From Mimachlamys varia (Eukaryota; Mollusca; Bivalvia; Pectinida; Pectinidae), in NCBI GenBank assembly GCA_947623455.1, contig OX392541.1, positions 6,276,701 through 6,340,700 on the forward strand: DNA of 64,000 nucleotides, read 5' to 3'. The notes under the pieces were generated by a model. That model searched no databases. It was given only the letters and a program-made list of their open reading frames with translations, and was not told where the DNA came from. Shown in pieces: positions 23,338-35,800 of this stretch (position 1 is the first letter of the stretch; every line of letters starts with the position of its first letter). A program made the position numbers and the translations under genes.

Positions 23338-23775
23338 GACTCACTCAACATACTTACACCGATACACCACATCATCGCTCATCAAACATACACCATATAG
23401 CTCATCAAACATGTATCACAGAGCTCCTCGCTCAACATTCTAACACCGATACACCACATCATAGCTCATCAAACATACACCATATAGCTCATCAAACATG
23501 TATCACAGAGCTCCTCGCTCAACATTCTAACACCGATACACCACATCATAGCTCATCAAACATACACCATATAGCTCATCAAACATGTATCACAGAGCTC
23601 CTCGCTCAACATTCTAACACCGATACACCACATCATAGCTCATCAAACATACACCATATAGCTCATCAAACATGTATCACAGAGCTCCTCGCTCAACATT
23701 CTAACACCGATACACCACATCATAGCTCATCAAACATACACCATATAGCTCATCAAACATGTATCACAGAGCTCA
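23338..23775. repeat. 87-bp tandem repeat, five copies
   Basis: CTCAACATTC recurs at 23431, 23518, 23605 and 23692, exactly 87 bases apart. The middle copies are identical; the first and last differ at their outer edges. Each unit contains CTCATCAAACAT twice, so it seems to derive from a smaller doubled motif. Confidence 0.95.
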
Positions 23776-23836
23776 CTTAACAAACTTACAAGAGACAATA
23801 TACCATATTGCTCGCTATGCATTCAACACAAGAGCT

Positions 23837-25611
23837 TTAAAGGGGCATCCCGGGGAAGTCTACAATGAAGTTCTTGAATGTACATGCTGTCTGCACTACC
23901 AGATACATTTTCCTGTTATTTCAATATTCAAAGTCCACTCAAAATGTGTTTATTAGCCACTTGAAAAATTGCATTCCTCGGGAAAGCCCGATAAAAATAG
24001 CGCTGATCACGCGTCAGTCAGGTGACTATTTTGTCGCAAGTCGACGAGGGGCCCAAAGGGAGGGGACGCGTAATGTATAGGTCCGATGATGAACCAGACA
24101 CAAAATCCGTGTATACATTTTTTGAATCATATTCACATTAATAATCAGACGTTAATTACACACGATATTAATATGAAGAAATTTATGTCGACATCTATGC
24201 ATCATTTATCGACATCAGTACCTGGATACAACCATGCATCGCCAGACTGCACTCTTACATTGTACGTTTAACAGTGTCATGTGGGTTTCCGACGATGACA
24301 ACCATAGGGCAAACCTTAATTTCTGTAAAAAGTTATCTTCACGAATCCTCATTTAGAACCATTTCACAAAAGGTGTGCATGCATTTTAAAGTACAAAAAT
24401 AAAATGAAATGATTCCGATTTTTTTTATACAACTCGATGTCTTGAAGATTTTTTTTTCAGACTATCTATATATTCATCTAAAATCTATCCAACTTTCAGC
24501 GTCAACATACTTTAACACTTACAATTATGTATCAGGGAAGTCCGTGCACTCATATTACGCACCACGCACTAAACATGTAGAACACATGTATAATATATAT
24601 ATCAAATTTGGAACTTGTCGAGACGATAATTGTCCAATACTTAATCCATTTGTATACGTTATGATAGCTCCGTTTTCATTTATGTAAATTTAAAGGTTCG
24701 TTAACATTTTCAACACAACTGCATACATGGGACATATATATGATTTTTTTTTATAAATTAATGACTTTACTTATATATTGCATATATTTTGATTCATATC
24801 AAATTCAATACCGGGGTCCAAACCCGATACTATTTGTACAATCCGTATTTTATAGATTAGGTATGACAAGCATTTTTTATCCGCACAGGATGACATAAAT
24901 TTATTCATTTTGTCCAAATTGAATCTGTATGTAATTATACATTAAACTCAATCGCACCTATGCCGGCGTTTTACAACGTAACCCCCTCCACCCCCCCCCC
25001 CCCCCCCCCCATACGGGTTTTCTTGTATGTGAAAAGGTCTTTCTCTTCGGCAATATATTTCAATTATGCCGTTTTACTGAAATATTATAAAGGGAATATT
25101 GCAAAACACGCTTTCAAGTTTTACACACGCATTTCATGTAACAGAGGAATGAAAGAGTTATCCCTTGGGAGGCCCCAAAACCAAAACAAAACTGTGTCAC
25201 CGACTATCCAGAAGAAAACTGTAACATGCAAACAATTTGGCTGTTAGTTTCTCCCTTGAATACTTCCCATCCCTCATTATGCTTCCGTAATATAATCCTT
25301 ACGTCGAAGTTTGACCATACGGCCACTTTTCGCTTGGTAGTTACATGTAGGTCACGCGGATCGCCATTTTTTGTTTACCGATGTAGCTTGTTATGCGCAT
25401 GCGTTATCATATGTGACGAAAACAATTTACATGTCCAAATCGTTGATCAACGAATAGTGATTCCCTTTTTTAATTATTGATTAAAGTTTTTGGGAACATA
25501 TTTCAGCGTAAATCGCCCATGTATTTTCCATAAGATTATACGTTTGATTCATATATACAATAATTCTAAATAAGCATAAAAAAATATAGTTTTACCGTGA
25601 TGCCTCTTTAA
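23837..25611 (+). mobile_element. TTAA-flanked element F1, copy 1 (full length)
   Basis: The left end TTAAAGGGGCATCCC and the reverse complement of the right end TTAAAGAGGCATCAC match at 13 of 15 bases. Both ends include TTAA, the target of piggyBac-type and some other cut-and-paste elements. The 1.77 kb body has no coding capacity and shares several blocks with three other copies in this window, among them CTATCCAACTTTCAGCGTC near 24488 and TTGCATTCCTCGGGAAAGCC near 23970. A poly-C run lies at 24986-25009. Confidence 0.82.
24986..25009. repeat. Poly-C run within F1 copy 1
   Basis: A cytosine tract broken by few other bases. It has no counterpart in the other F1 copies, so it arose after insertion. 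Confidence 0.8.
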
Positions 25612-26252
25612 CATTGCTGTTCACTTATCCTATTTACAACAGGGTAGGCACCACACGGCAAATCTCATCTCATCAAACAAACATCCCACGTACCGCATTT
25701 ATCACTACTAACCAAATACACAACATTAGTGTTCACCAAACACACAACAGTGAGCCTGCTGAAACACATTAAATGGGGCTAATATGATTGTCAGTTGGCA
25801 TGTGTTACAACAGCAGGAATTGTCTGAAATATGATGCCACATCCTTTTGTTGTCAATTGTACTTAAACGACGTAACTTTTATAAACCAGATCAGGTAGAC
25901 TATTTATATACACTATTTACACTGTTTCCTATCTATATATAGTACACAACATATATTAAACAAGTCTATTGATCACAGCTTAGTCCCCCTATGTCCATGC
26001 TCGCTGGCTCATCTAGTATCCCTTGAAATGGTTTGGACGCCAGCCCGCCGTTATCGGTTGGGGATTGGGGTGGGGGGGGGGGGGGCGGAGGGAGCGGCAA
26101 AAAATGCCGCCCCTCCCTGATATTGCTACTGGAGGCCGAAGAAAACGTCTCTCCCTGATAAGTAGAAATAAACCCTGGATTTGGATATTAATCGTCTGTA
26201 TTACACACGAGATCTGTAGACCATCACCGTTGTCTCAACATCAAACCATGGC
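25612..26252. other. Non-coding, with poly-G run at about 26070-26087
   Basis: It lies downstream of the TNF-like gene (which reads on the minus strand). A long G tract is present; no other feature is seen. Confidence 0.55.
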
Positions 26253-26258
26253 TTTATT
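26253..26258 (-). terminator. Probable poly(A) signal of the TNF-like gene
   Basis: TTTATT on the plus strand reads AATAAA on the minus strand, about 200 bases after the TNF-like stop codon. It is the first perfect signal I found there; use is inferred. Confidence 0.5.
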
Positions 26259-26456
26259 ATGAAGTCTATTTGACATTCTGCTCAGCTGGAACACCGAATT
26301 CGTGTCTAATCAGAAATCCTGCTTGTCTATGACAAGCGGTGAGAACTTAAGTTGGTAATTCAATAGTTTTGAGAAACAAGATTATATATAACAATATTTG
26401 AGTGTGTCAGATTAGTTATACCTAATGACGTCATTAATGACGTCAAATCACATGTG

Positions 26457-26839
26457 CTAATGCACTTTGTATAAACCGAATCTGTTGACGCTGGAGTCAT
26501 CATATATATAACTGATGTCTTTCACAGCAACAAAGATGGCGTCCCGTGCATTAAGTTCGAGCACCGCTGTAGCTACGCTTTTCTTTATGTCGTTTTCTTT
26601 AAGGGTAAATCTGTTCATCTGCACCACTTTGTTTGGAAATCGTACCAAGGAATGGACTTGAATATTTACTTTGGTTACATGCTCCTCGGAATCGAGATTT
26701 CCACGGAACTCAAGATCGCTATACACCCGATACAGACCGTCCTCTGGGACTGTCAGCATGGTGTAGGAACCGATCGTCGTCAGAGTTACTCCCCCTCTCA
26801 AGTAGGAACCGTCGTACTGCGTCCACAATAGTCCTCGAT
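26457..26839 (-). CDS. TNF-like gene, exon 4 (most of the TNF domain)
   Basis: The minus-strand acceptor ...AATGTTTCAG precedes ATCGAGG. The exon needs one base from exon 3 to complete an Asp codon. It encodes about 126 residues with the core TNF strands and ends with the stop at 26457-26459. The open frame continues upstream to 26870, but that part is intron. Confidence 0.9.
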
Positions 26840-29800
26840 CTGAAACATTATGAGAACGCTGATAATTCATATAATATTACTTAAACTATGTTGGCTTTAT
26901 TATCAATCCAAGACAGCAAATCGCCTTAAGTTCTTGTAAGATAGATGGTGAAGCACACACATATATGTGATGCACCTTTTTAATTTATTAACAGATACAG
27001 TATGCCGAATGAATTACACTGCGTCAAACAGCTGTTTCGTCCTCCTCGGACTCATCAGTGATAAATGGGCCAAAAGGTGGGAATTGAAAGCTTCTAAACT
27101 AATGAAGAAGCACCATCTTGTGATAGACCGGATCTTTTACCGACTTTTAGTTTTTAGCGCTATTGCTGCCACTATTCTGTGACCTTTGACCCATGTCATT
27201 TCCCCCCTTCCCGCTCCGGAAAAACTTGAATGCTACCAACCGCGTGGTATCTAAGCTATTTGCAAGTCTAAACATAACAGGAGATTATGTTCGCACGATA
27301 TTGTGGGAATATAAGTAATTTAGATGAATGCAATAAACTTATTGCAATTTGTAACAAAGAAATCATTTTTTTCGTTTATTTTCAATCCAACCGGTTAATT
27401 TAACTATATCCCAGTAGGCCTATCGGCGAATACATACATGTCATGTATAAACCTCGGTGCTTACATTCGTATACGGATCGCGAAATGTCACTGACACAAC
27501 GCTGACAGGTACGTGTGTATTTGTCACGACATTTAAAGGGGTATCCCACGAGAGCCTAAATGTCTGTTCTTGCATATGTATGGCGTCTGCACTACTAATT
27601 ATATTTTCCTGTTATTCCAATATTCAAAATGTCTATATTGATCACTTGCAAAATTGCATTCCTCGGGAAAGCCCCGATAAAAATAGCGGTGATGACGCAA
27701 AGTGGCAGGTTTGTCGCAAGTCACATAACCGATTTTACAAAGGGGCCATAAGGGAGGGGACGCGTAATGTATACGACTGGCGAATTAGAGACAAAGTCCG
27801 TGTATAAACTTATTGAATCACATTCACAATAATAATCAGACATCAATTGCACACATACCGATATTCAAATGAAGAAATATTTGTCGGCATCTCGGCATCA
27901 TCTAATGAGACCAGGAATTACCTAAATTGTATGTTATATATACCTGACAGAAACTGTTACACATGGGAATGGAATACGGCCATAGTACAAACCTTAATTT
28001 ATGTCGAGGGTAATATTCACGAATCCTCCTTTTCATATGATTTCATATAAGAATTGTACCTCATTTTGACAGCGTATACGGTAGAATGCACGCAGTTGGC
28101 AACCGACATGTTTACTATGGAGCGCGTTACTACCGTATACGCAGTCAAAATGAGGTACAATCCTTATATTTACACCATTATTAATTTCGAAGTGCTATAC
28201 AAAGAAAAAGGCATTCGAAGCGGGTTGCTAAGATGGTAACTACGACGGCCGTGGTTGCTAAGATAATATAGTCCCATTGGATTGCATCAATATATTGGTA
28301 GATTTAAAAAATACACTGTGAACAACACTATTTTTCTTCATAACATCATATGTAAGCTTGGTATTAAAAATATTTCTAGCAAGTCGAATTTATTTCTTAA
28401 TTTATAACGGTCGTTATGTACACGCATTGACACAGTGATTTTGTTGTGACGCGGTCTGGCGTCAGACGTCACAACTGCAGGGCGCCGCCATGTTTTCGTT
28501 ACCGTCAAATAATTTCAAATGCGCATCATTTGGAATCAAAAGTTTGCTAGAAACTATTTATTGTTTAATCAAAAGAAATTGATTCCATATATGTTCCATG
28601 TTTCAAAATATTGTAGGAACCAAACACTGGATTTTTTTCAGACTATCCATATATATATTCATACTAATTCAAAATCTATCCAACTTTCAGCGTCTTCATA
28701 CGTTAACACTTTTCATGGAATGCGAATATTAAAGTACATGCACTCATATTGCGAACCGCACACAAAACATGACTACATGCATGTATATCAGATTTGGAAC
28801 TGTAGACATACTTATAACTACCCGTTATTAATGTTTTGATAATTCCGTTTTCTTTTTTCTTTTTCGTCTTGTGAAGGGACGTTGACTTTTTCAACAAAAC
28901 AGCAGGCATGGGACAAACGTATTGAATATCGGTTGGTTTTTTTTTGTTTGTTTTATTATTATTTCCCGTTATATACATATTTTAAAACATAAACAAACGA
29001 CTTTTACTGTTACGTTTTATTTTGTATTTGGAAAAGTCTTTCTATATCCAACAATACAATTAAATCATACCGTTTTACTGGAACATGAAATATTATAAAG
29101 GTAATTTCATAAAACGCACTTTTCAGTTAATTTCATACAACAAAGGACTAACAGAGTTGCCCCTGGGTGGACCCAAAACTAAATCAAAGCTTTATTTGTG
29201 TGTGTAACGCCACATAGAAAAAATCTGTAACATAAACATTATTGGGCAGTTAGTTTCTCATTTGAATATTTCCCATCTCTCAATATGATTTCGTAACGTA
29301 GTCTTGCGTCACATTTTGACCATTCGGCAACTTTTCGCTAAGTAGTTACATGCCTATATGGTGTAAGGGTAATACCAGGTAGAGGGTTTAAAAATGGAAA
29401 CGGCGCTCGCTGCGCATGCGTTGGTAGGTGGAAACCACAAGCTATAACGTCTGGTCAGACCGATAGAAAGTCCAGTTATTTTTTTTATTTATTTATTTTT
29501 TTTTTTCTGAATAAATATCAGCAAAATCCTATCGTCATAGTCCATAAGAATACCCACTGGATAAGTGTATGTAGTATTTTGAAACAAAAACTCGTACATT
29601 TTTTCATTACGTACTTTACTAAGTTCACAATTTAAACTTGATCAGAACCATCATTTAAGGAGTGAAATTTATTTTTTCAACATTCATGAAGTCATAACAA
29701 CATTGGCTTCTGGACACATTCCATGAATCGCGTTACCGATTCATGGTAAGTATGTCCAGAAAGACCTTATTAATGTTGAAAAAATAAATTCATTCCTTCT

Positions 29801-32800
29801 ATTTACATTATGATTATTTCTTATTTTATCTGTTAACGCACTCCATAATAAAAAATTGCATTTTTTCATGTTTTTACCCGGGAGTGACGTCGGGGAGAGA
29901 ACAGCCGTTTTCGCGGGTAAGTGTTACACATTTCGTGACACGGTCTTCGCAACCGTCATAACAACAACCGAAACAATATGTAGTTCAATCTACAACATTT
30001 ATTTTGTAAGATTTTTGGAGTGATTTTTATGTTTTGAACTTTAAGAAATGACGTAACACACACATATGCTGAACCTCTTAAATTTAGTAATGAATACAGT
30101 ATGCCGAAAAAATGAATTAAACTGCATCATACAGCTGTTTCGTCCTCCTAGGACTAATAAGTGATGCTAGGGGCCAAAAGGTAGGAATTCAAAATTGCTA
30201 AACTAATGTAGAAGCAGAAGGGTCAGGTGCGTACAACCCCTTTAATTTATTAATTTAGAAGTAAAATCAAACTAGTTCTGTATAATTTCAAATCGTGTAC
30301 TACGAAAATGTGTATATTAAGTACCATGCCACTACTCAAATGAGATTAGAATCAGAATACATGACTTCGAAATCGGGAAAGGGTTCCATAATAAAACTCC
30401 GCTCGACGAGCCATAATTTGGAAAAATAATGATGGCCATCGATTTATTTCTTAATTTTAAGGAGGGCATCCCTCATGTATGTTACTGTATAATATTCACG
30501 TGGGACTCAATCTAAGATTTAAAACCACAGAAATGACTCTAAGTTCTCGTCACTTGCCGTCGCAACACGTGTTTTTCATTTTTTTAATGTTTATGTCTTG
30601 TGTGATGTTCATTTTAACCCTGATATGTCCTAACCACACTTGAATGTACGTGTGAGTGGTCGGGACTTGGGTTGGGGTGTTGGTTTAAATGTAGGACATT
30701 TTTAGTTCGTTTGCATGAATCATGTTTCCTACAGTACTACTGGTGCAAAAGCCAATGCAGTAAGTATCAGCATACAGTACATCAAACTGTATATATATAC
30801 CACGAGATCCCAGAGGGATCTTGGTGCCAACCATCGATGATTTTTCATTCATTCTTAGAAAGATGGATCTTTTCCCTTCTTATTTTAACTTTCATTTATG
30901 TATTTAATCTTATTTCTATAGTCAACATACAAGATGGCCGTCTGGCGGCCATATTTTTTGCCCTGGAGCAGTCCGAAAATCAGACAATGCACAACTAGGG
31001 ACTGACCAGAACTTCCTTATGTAAATTTGGAAAGGATCCCTCCTGTACTTCTCAAGAAATAGCGACTGCAAACTATGTTTTATTGCTATGAACTTTGAAA
31101 TTTCTTTGAAATTCATGATAGTTGAAAGAAGGTGTCTAATCAGGAGTTTTGTGTTTTTGACAAGTTACGAAATCCAAAACTTTTAGAGAGATCCATTTTG
31201 TATGTTTAAACAAGGGGAAACTACATATGCAATTTGAGAAAGATCCATCCACCTTACAACATATAACGATAAAAAAACTTTCATTTCAAAATCCAAGATG
31301 GCTACCTTGTCAGCCACTTTGTTTCCCCGATCAATCCCAAAATCTATACAGCAAACAAATGACCAAGGGGAAACTGCATATGAAATTTGGGAAGGATCCA
31401 TCCAGTACTTCTGAAGATATAACGGTAACAAAAAGTGTTTAAGGACGAGGACGGACCACGTTCCACGGACAAAAGATGATATGAATAGCCCACCATCTGA
31501 TAATGGCTAATAATTATTTTACCTGAGCTTCTTTCGAAATCCAAGAATGCAAGACCGGCAGGCTTGTCTCTCCCATCTAAAAACATAATTATATACAAAG
31601 ATAATATACAAACATTCAATATCTACTAGAATACAACAGAAAAGAACTACAATTATAGACAAGCTAGAAATCAATTAACTGTAAAGAAACATCAGAAAAT
31701 CAGAGATGGACGAGAATTAGGAACAGGAGATCCCAGAGGGATCTTGGCGCCCACCATTGATAATTGTTCATTAATTCTAAGAAAGATAGATATTTTCCCT
31801 TCTTATTTTAACTTTTATTTATGTAATTAAACTTAGTTCTATGAATTTCCCATGAAAATTAATAATAGTTGAAATGTCTCCTGTCGCGAGTCTTTTTTTA
31901 TGATCAGTTCCAAATGCCAAATCCATCTTGTATTTCCTAAAATATAAAGCCAACATACATGATCGCTGTCTGGCCGCCATATTTTCCCCCCGAAGCAGTC
32001 CCAAAATTAGACCATGAACAACTTGGGAAAGACAGAACATGCTTATGCAATTTGGAACGGATCCCTCGAGTACTTCTCAAGAAATAGCGATCACAAACTA
32101 TCAATGACAAACCAAAGATGGCTACCTGTCAGCCGTATTGTTTATCGTACCTATCCACAAATGGACCATGCACAACTAAGCACCATTCGGAACCTACCTA
32201 TGAAATTTGAGAATGATCCACCCAGTACTTCTCAAGAAACAGCGATAACAAACTATTACTCACAAATCCAAGATGGACGCATGTCGGCCATATTATTTAT
32301 CGGTCTGTCAAAACAATGGCAATACACAACTAAGCGCCAAGGGGAAACCTATATATGAAATTTGAGAAGGATTCAGCAAGTACTTCTCAAGATATAACGA
32401 TAACGAATTTTCATTTCAAAATCCAAGATGGCCGTTTGTCAGACATTTGGTTTTTCCAATTAGTCCCAAAATCACTGCAGCACAAATAAGGACCAAACGG
32501 AAACTTCATATAAAATTTTGGAAAGATCCATCCAGTACATCTCAAGATACATGTGTATAATGATAACAAAAATGTTTAAGGACGGACGACGATGGGCGAC
32601 GGACGGACCACGGACACAGGGCGATTTGGAAAAGCCCATCATCTGATGATGGTTGGCTAAAAATAAGAAATTACAAGATATAGAATAAAGAAATAAAGGA
32701 ATCAAGCGCGAAACGAACATTGCACTAAATAAATGGTTACAGAAATTAGTTTTTAACAATAATGCATTTTATACATTATATATATAAATTCAATATTCCA

Positions 32801-35800
32801 CAGAAAATGTATTATCATGGGGGAAAATATATATATACAAGTATGTATGCATGTTTATTACAATTCAATACTAGAAGCTTGTTGCAGCACGGTACAATGA
32901 TTAGGCCTTATAAGCTGGATATGCCTATTTGCGGATCGACGTCTAACACCTGTAAATATCGGGTCTCCTACACTGTACCTGAGGTTGGCGGGCAGTCAAG
33001 GCCGACTCCGGGATCAAACGACTTCGGGTAGACATGATCAAGATATCCATAATCCATATTTTTGCGTGACGTCAACTGCAATTAAACAAAATAATGTGAC
33101 CAAGAAATGTACACGTACAATTAAATATGTCATATTAACGTGAGAAATAACTAGATGACATGGAGAGGGAACCCTCTCTAGGACCCCGTCATTGCAACAC
33201 GAATTCAGTATGCAAACTGTAAAGATTCTACTGGAATGCCAAAACTATCACGGAGTCTTTATGAAGACAACTATTATGAAATAATATGAACTACATTTTA
33301 GGTAGATATTTAGCCCTAAACATTCTAAGGCCATAATAGTTATCAGTCCATATTATAAATAAGTTGCATACAAAGTTTAAACAAAACTAAAACACTGACG
33401 TATCAGGAAGGGCCCACTATATTATCTGACAGTAATAGTTTAGTAGTTAAGAGATGTAAAATGACATTGACCTTTGGTGTGATAACCTTAAGTAAATATG
33501 TCAAATGAATTTGATGTTTGATCTGATGATTGATCCGATGAGCTTGAGGTTTGGTCTTTTACGTGCATTGTTCCATGTAATTAGACAGTGATATTATCTT
33601 TTCAAACACATTTGAGTATTTGAATTTTGACTTTACCTTTTCGGTAAAGGCAGCAATTCCCCAGATATTCTAATCAGAGTGCACTGCACATTTCCTACGA
33701 GTTCGTGATACTGTAAGTTGGAGAGATATGATTGAGGAACATTGAACTACATTGTAACTTGACATTTGACGTCTAAGTGAAGGTCACAGTGACCTCACGG
33801 TAGTGTACAACACACTACCGTTATGTGTTGCAAGTTTTCTGCAATGTTAAGTTAAGATACCGCCAATGGTTAAAACGTTATAGGATGGACAAGAAAATAC
33901 AATTGTATAACAAGAGATCCCAGAAGGATCTTGGCAACCACTATCGATGTCTTTTTATTCGTTTTTAGAAGGATGGCTGTTTAGTTCTATGAATTTCTCT
34001 TCAAAATCAATAATAGTTGAAAGAAGATCTCTTGTCAGCAGTTCTGTTTTTCTGATCATTTCCAAATTCCAAATCAATCTGGTATTTCTAAAAAAATTAC
34101 AATATTATACTTTCATAGTCACCATACAAGCAATATTTTTCCCCTTGAGCACTCCAAAAATTAGACCATCCACAACTAGGGACCGAACAGAACCTGCTTA
34201 TGACATTTGAACAAGATCACCGCGAGCGGAGGCATGATACGCCCGTCGTCCCATATCGGAAGTATAATGGTATGGAAACACCAAAAAAGATCTGACATTT
34301 TCTAAATAATACCCCCAAATTGCATCAGATACGAAGTTCTAAAGGGCCATTACTCTGGTTAATATTGTCGAATCAAACTGACATTCAGAAAAACACAACT
34401 TCGTGTCATGATGATGAAGCCTAGCAAATTTGAAGGATATCAATTGAAAACTGTAGGATAAGATCTCCGGACCAAACAACAATTTACAACAGAGATGCAT
34501 TTGCTACAAATAAATACCTACATTTAGCAATTGCAACTATGCAATGTTGTCACGCGAAAAGTTAAAATAACTCAGCAAAACCCGTAATATATGTTTAATA
34601 TTATCGCTTTTCAAAGTACCGTACCAAATTTTAGAGAAATTGAAAAAAAAAGCACAAAGAAAGTTCTGACGTTTTCTACATAATGGCCGAAATTAGGTCC
34701 CATAACTCTAGTGAATATTGTCGAATCAAACTGTCATTCGGAACACAACGTGTCATGTTGGTCAAGCCTAGCAAGTTTGAAAAAAATCGGTTAAAAACTA
34801 AAGGAGGAAATCTCCGGACAAATAAAAGTTTACGACGGACGGACGGACGGATGGACAACGCCATAACATAATATACGCCCCGTCATTTTTGACGGGCGTA
34901 TAAAAAGGACACATCCAGTACATCTCAAGAAATGGCGATCACTATCAGTGTCAAAATCCATGATGACCACCTGTCAGCCATCTTATTTATCGGATCTGTC
35001 CAAACATGGACCATGCACAACTAGGCACCAAGAGGAACCATTTGAGAATGATCCATCAAGTATTTCTAAAAAAATAGTGATGAAAATAATTAGGGCTAGG
35101 GTTAGGTTTAGGGACGGACGGACCACGGACGCAGGGTGATTTGATAAGCTAATTAGGAACAGGAACAGAAGAGAACCTGGTATTAATAAAATGTCTCCCT
35201 TCTCTCCGTATGTAAGATATAACTAAATATGTGACCATGCATGCATAGAATAATCCCTTTACAACAGTACCTATAGTTCCCTTAAAATGTGAGATCGAAA
35301 CAAAATTAATTAGGTATGCGACACACCTCGTAACGCAAAAGGGCTAGCTAATCGCTGTCAGATCCTACACACGATAATATGTAAACGGACTATCCGTGAT
35401 GGAGAGCGCAGCTATTGGCCTACATATGTACCACAGGGACCTGAGATTTTCGAACAACTTGTTAAAACTATTTTTGGACCTAAACTAGATGTTAAGTGTT
35501 ATTTTACATCTTCTGCGGGGTGGGGATTGGGGTGGCATTTGTCGTGCATTTAGGAGGTTTCTAAAATAAAAATTATCCATCTTTCCAATTGTATCAGTGT
35601 TTTTTCATACCTCAACTCGAAATGTGATTTTTTACGAAAGGAATGTAAGAGGGGTCGATTTTTCAACCTCGAAATCTTTCCACCCCTTAGCCTTCACGGC
35701 CATTTTAGCCTGAGGGGGCATATTTATCGAAAATTGGTCTTAACCTCCCAAAAGTGTAAAGTTACTCTATACACCTTAGTTTAGGTCCAAAACTATCTGT

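Noticed and set aside
26633..26884. Plus-strand frame of 83 residues
   Set aside because: It is the antisense shadow of TNF-like exon 4.
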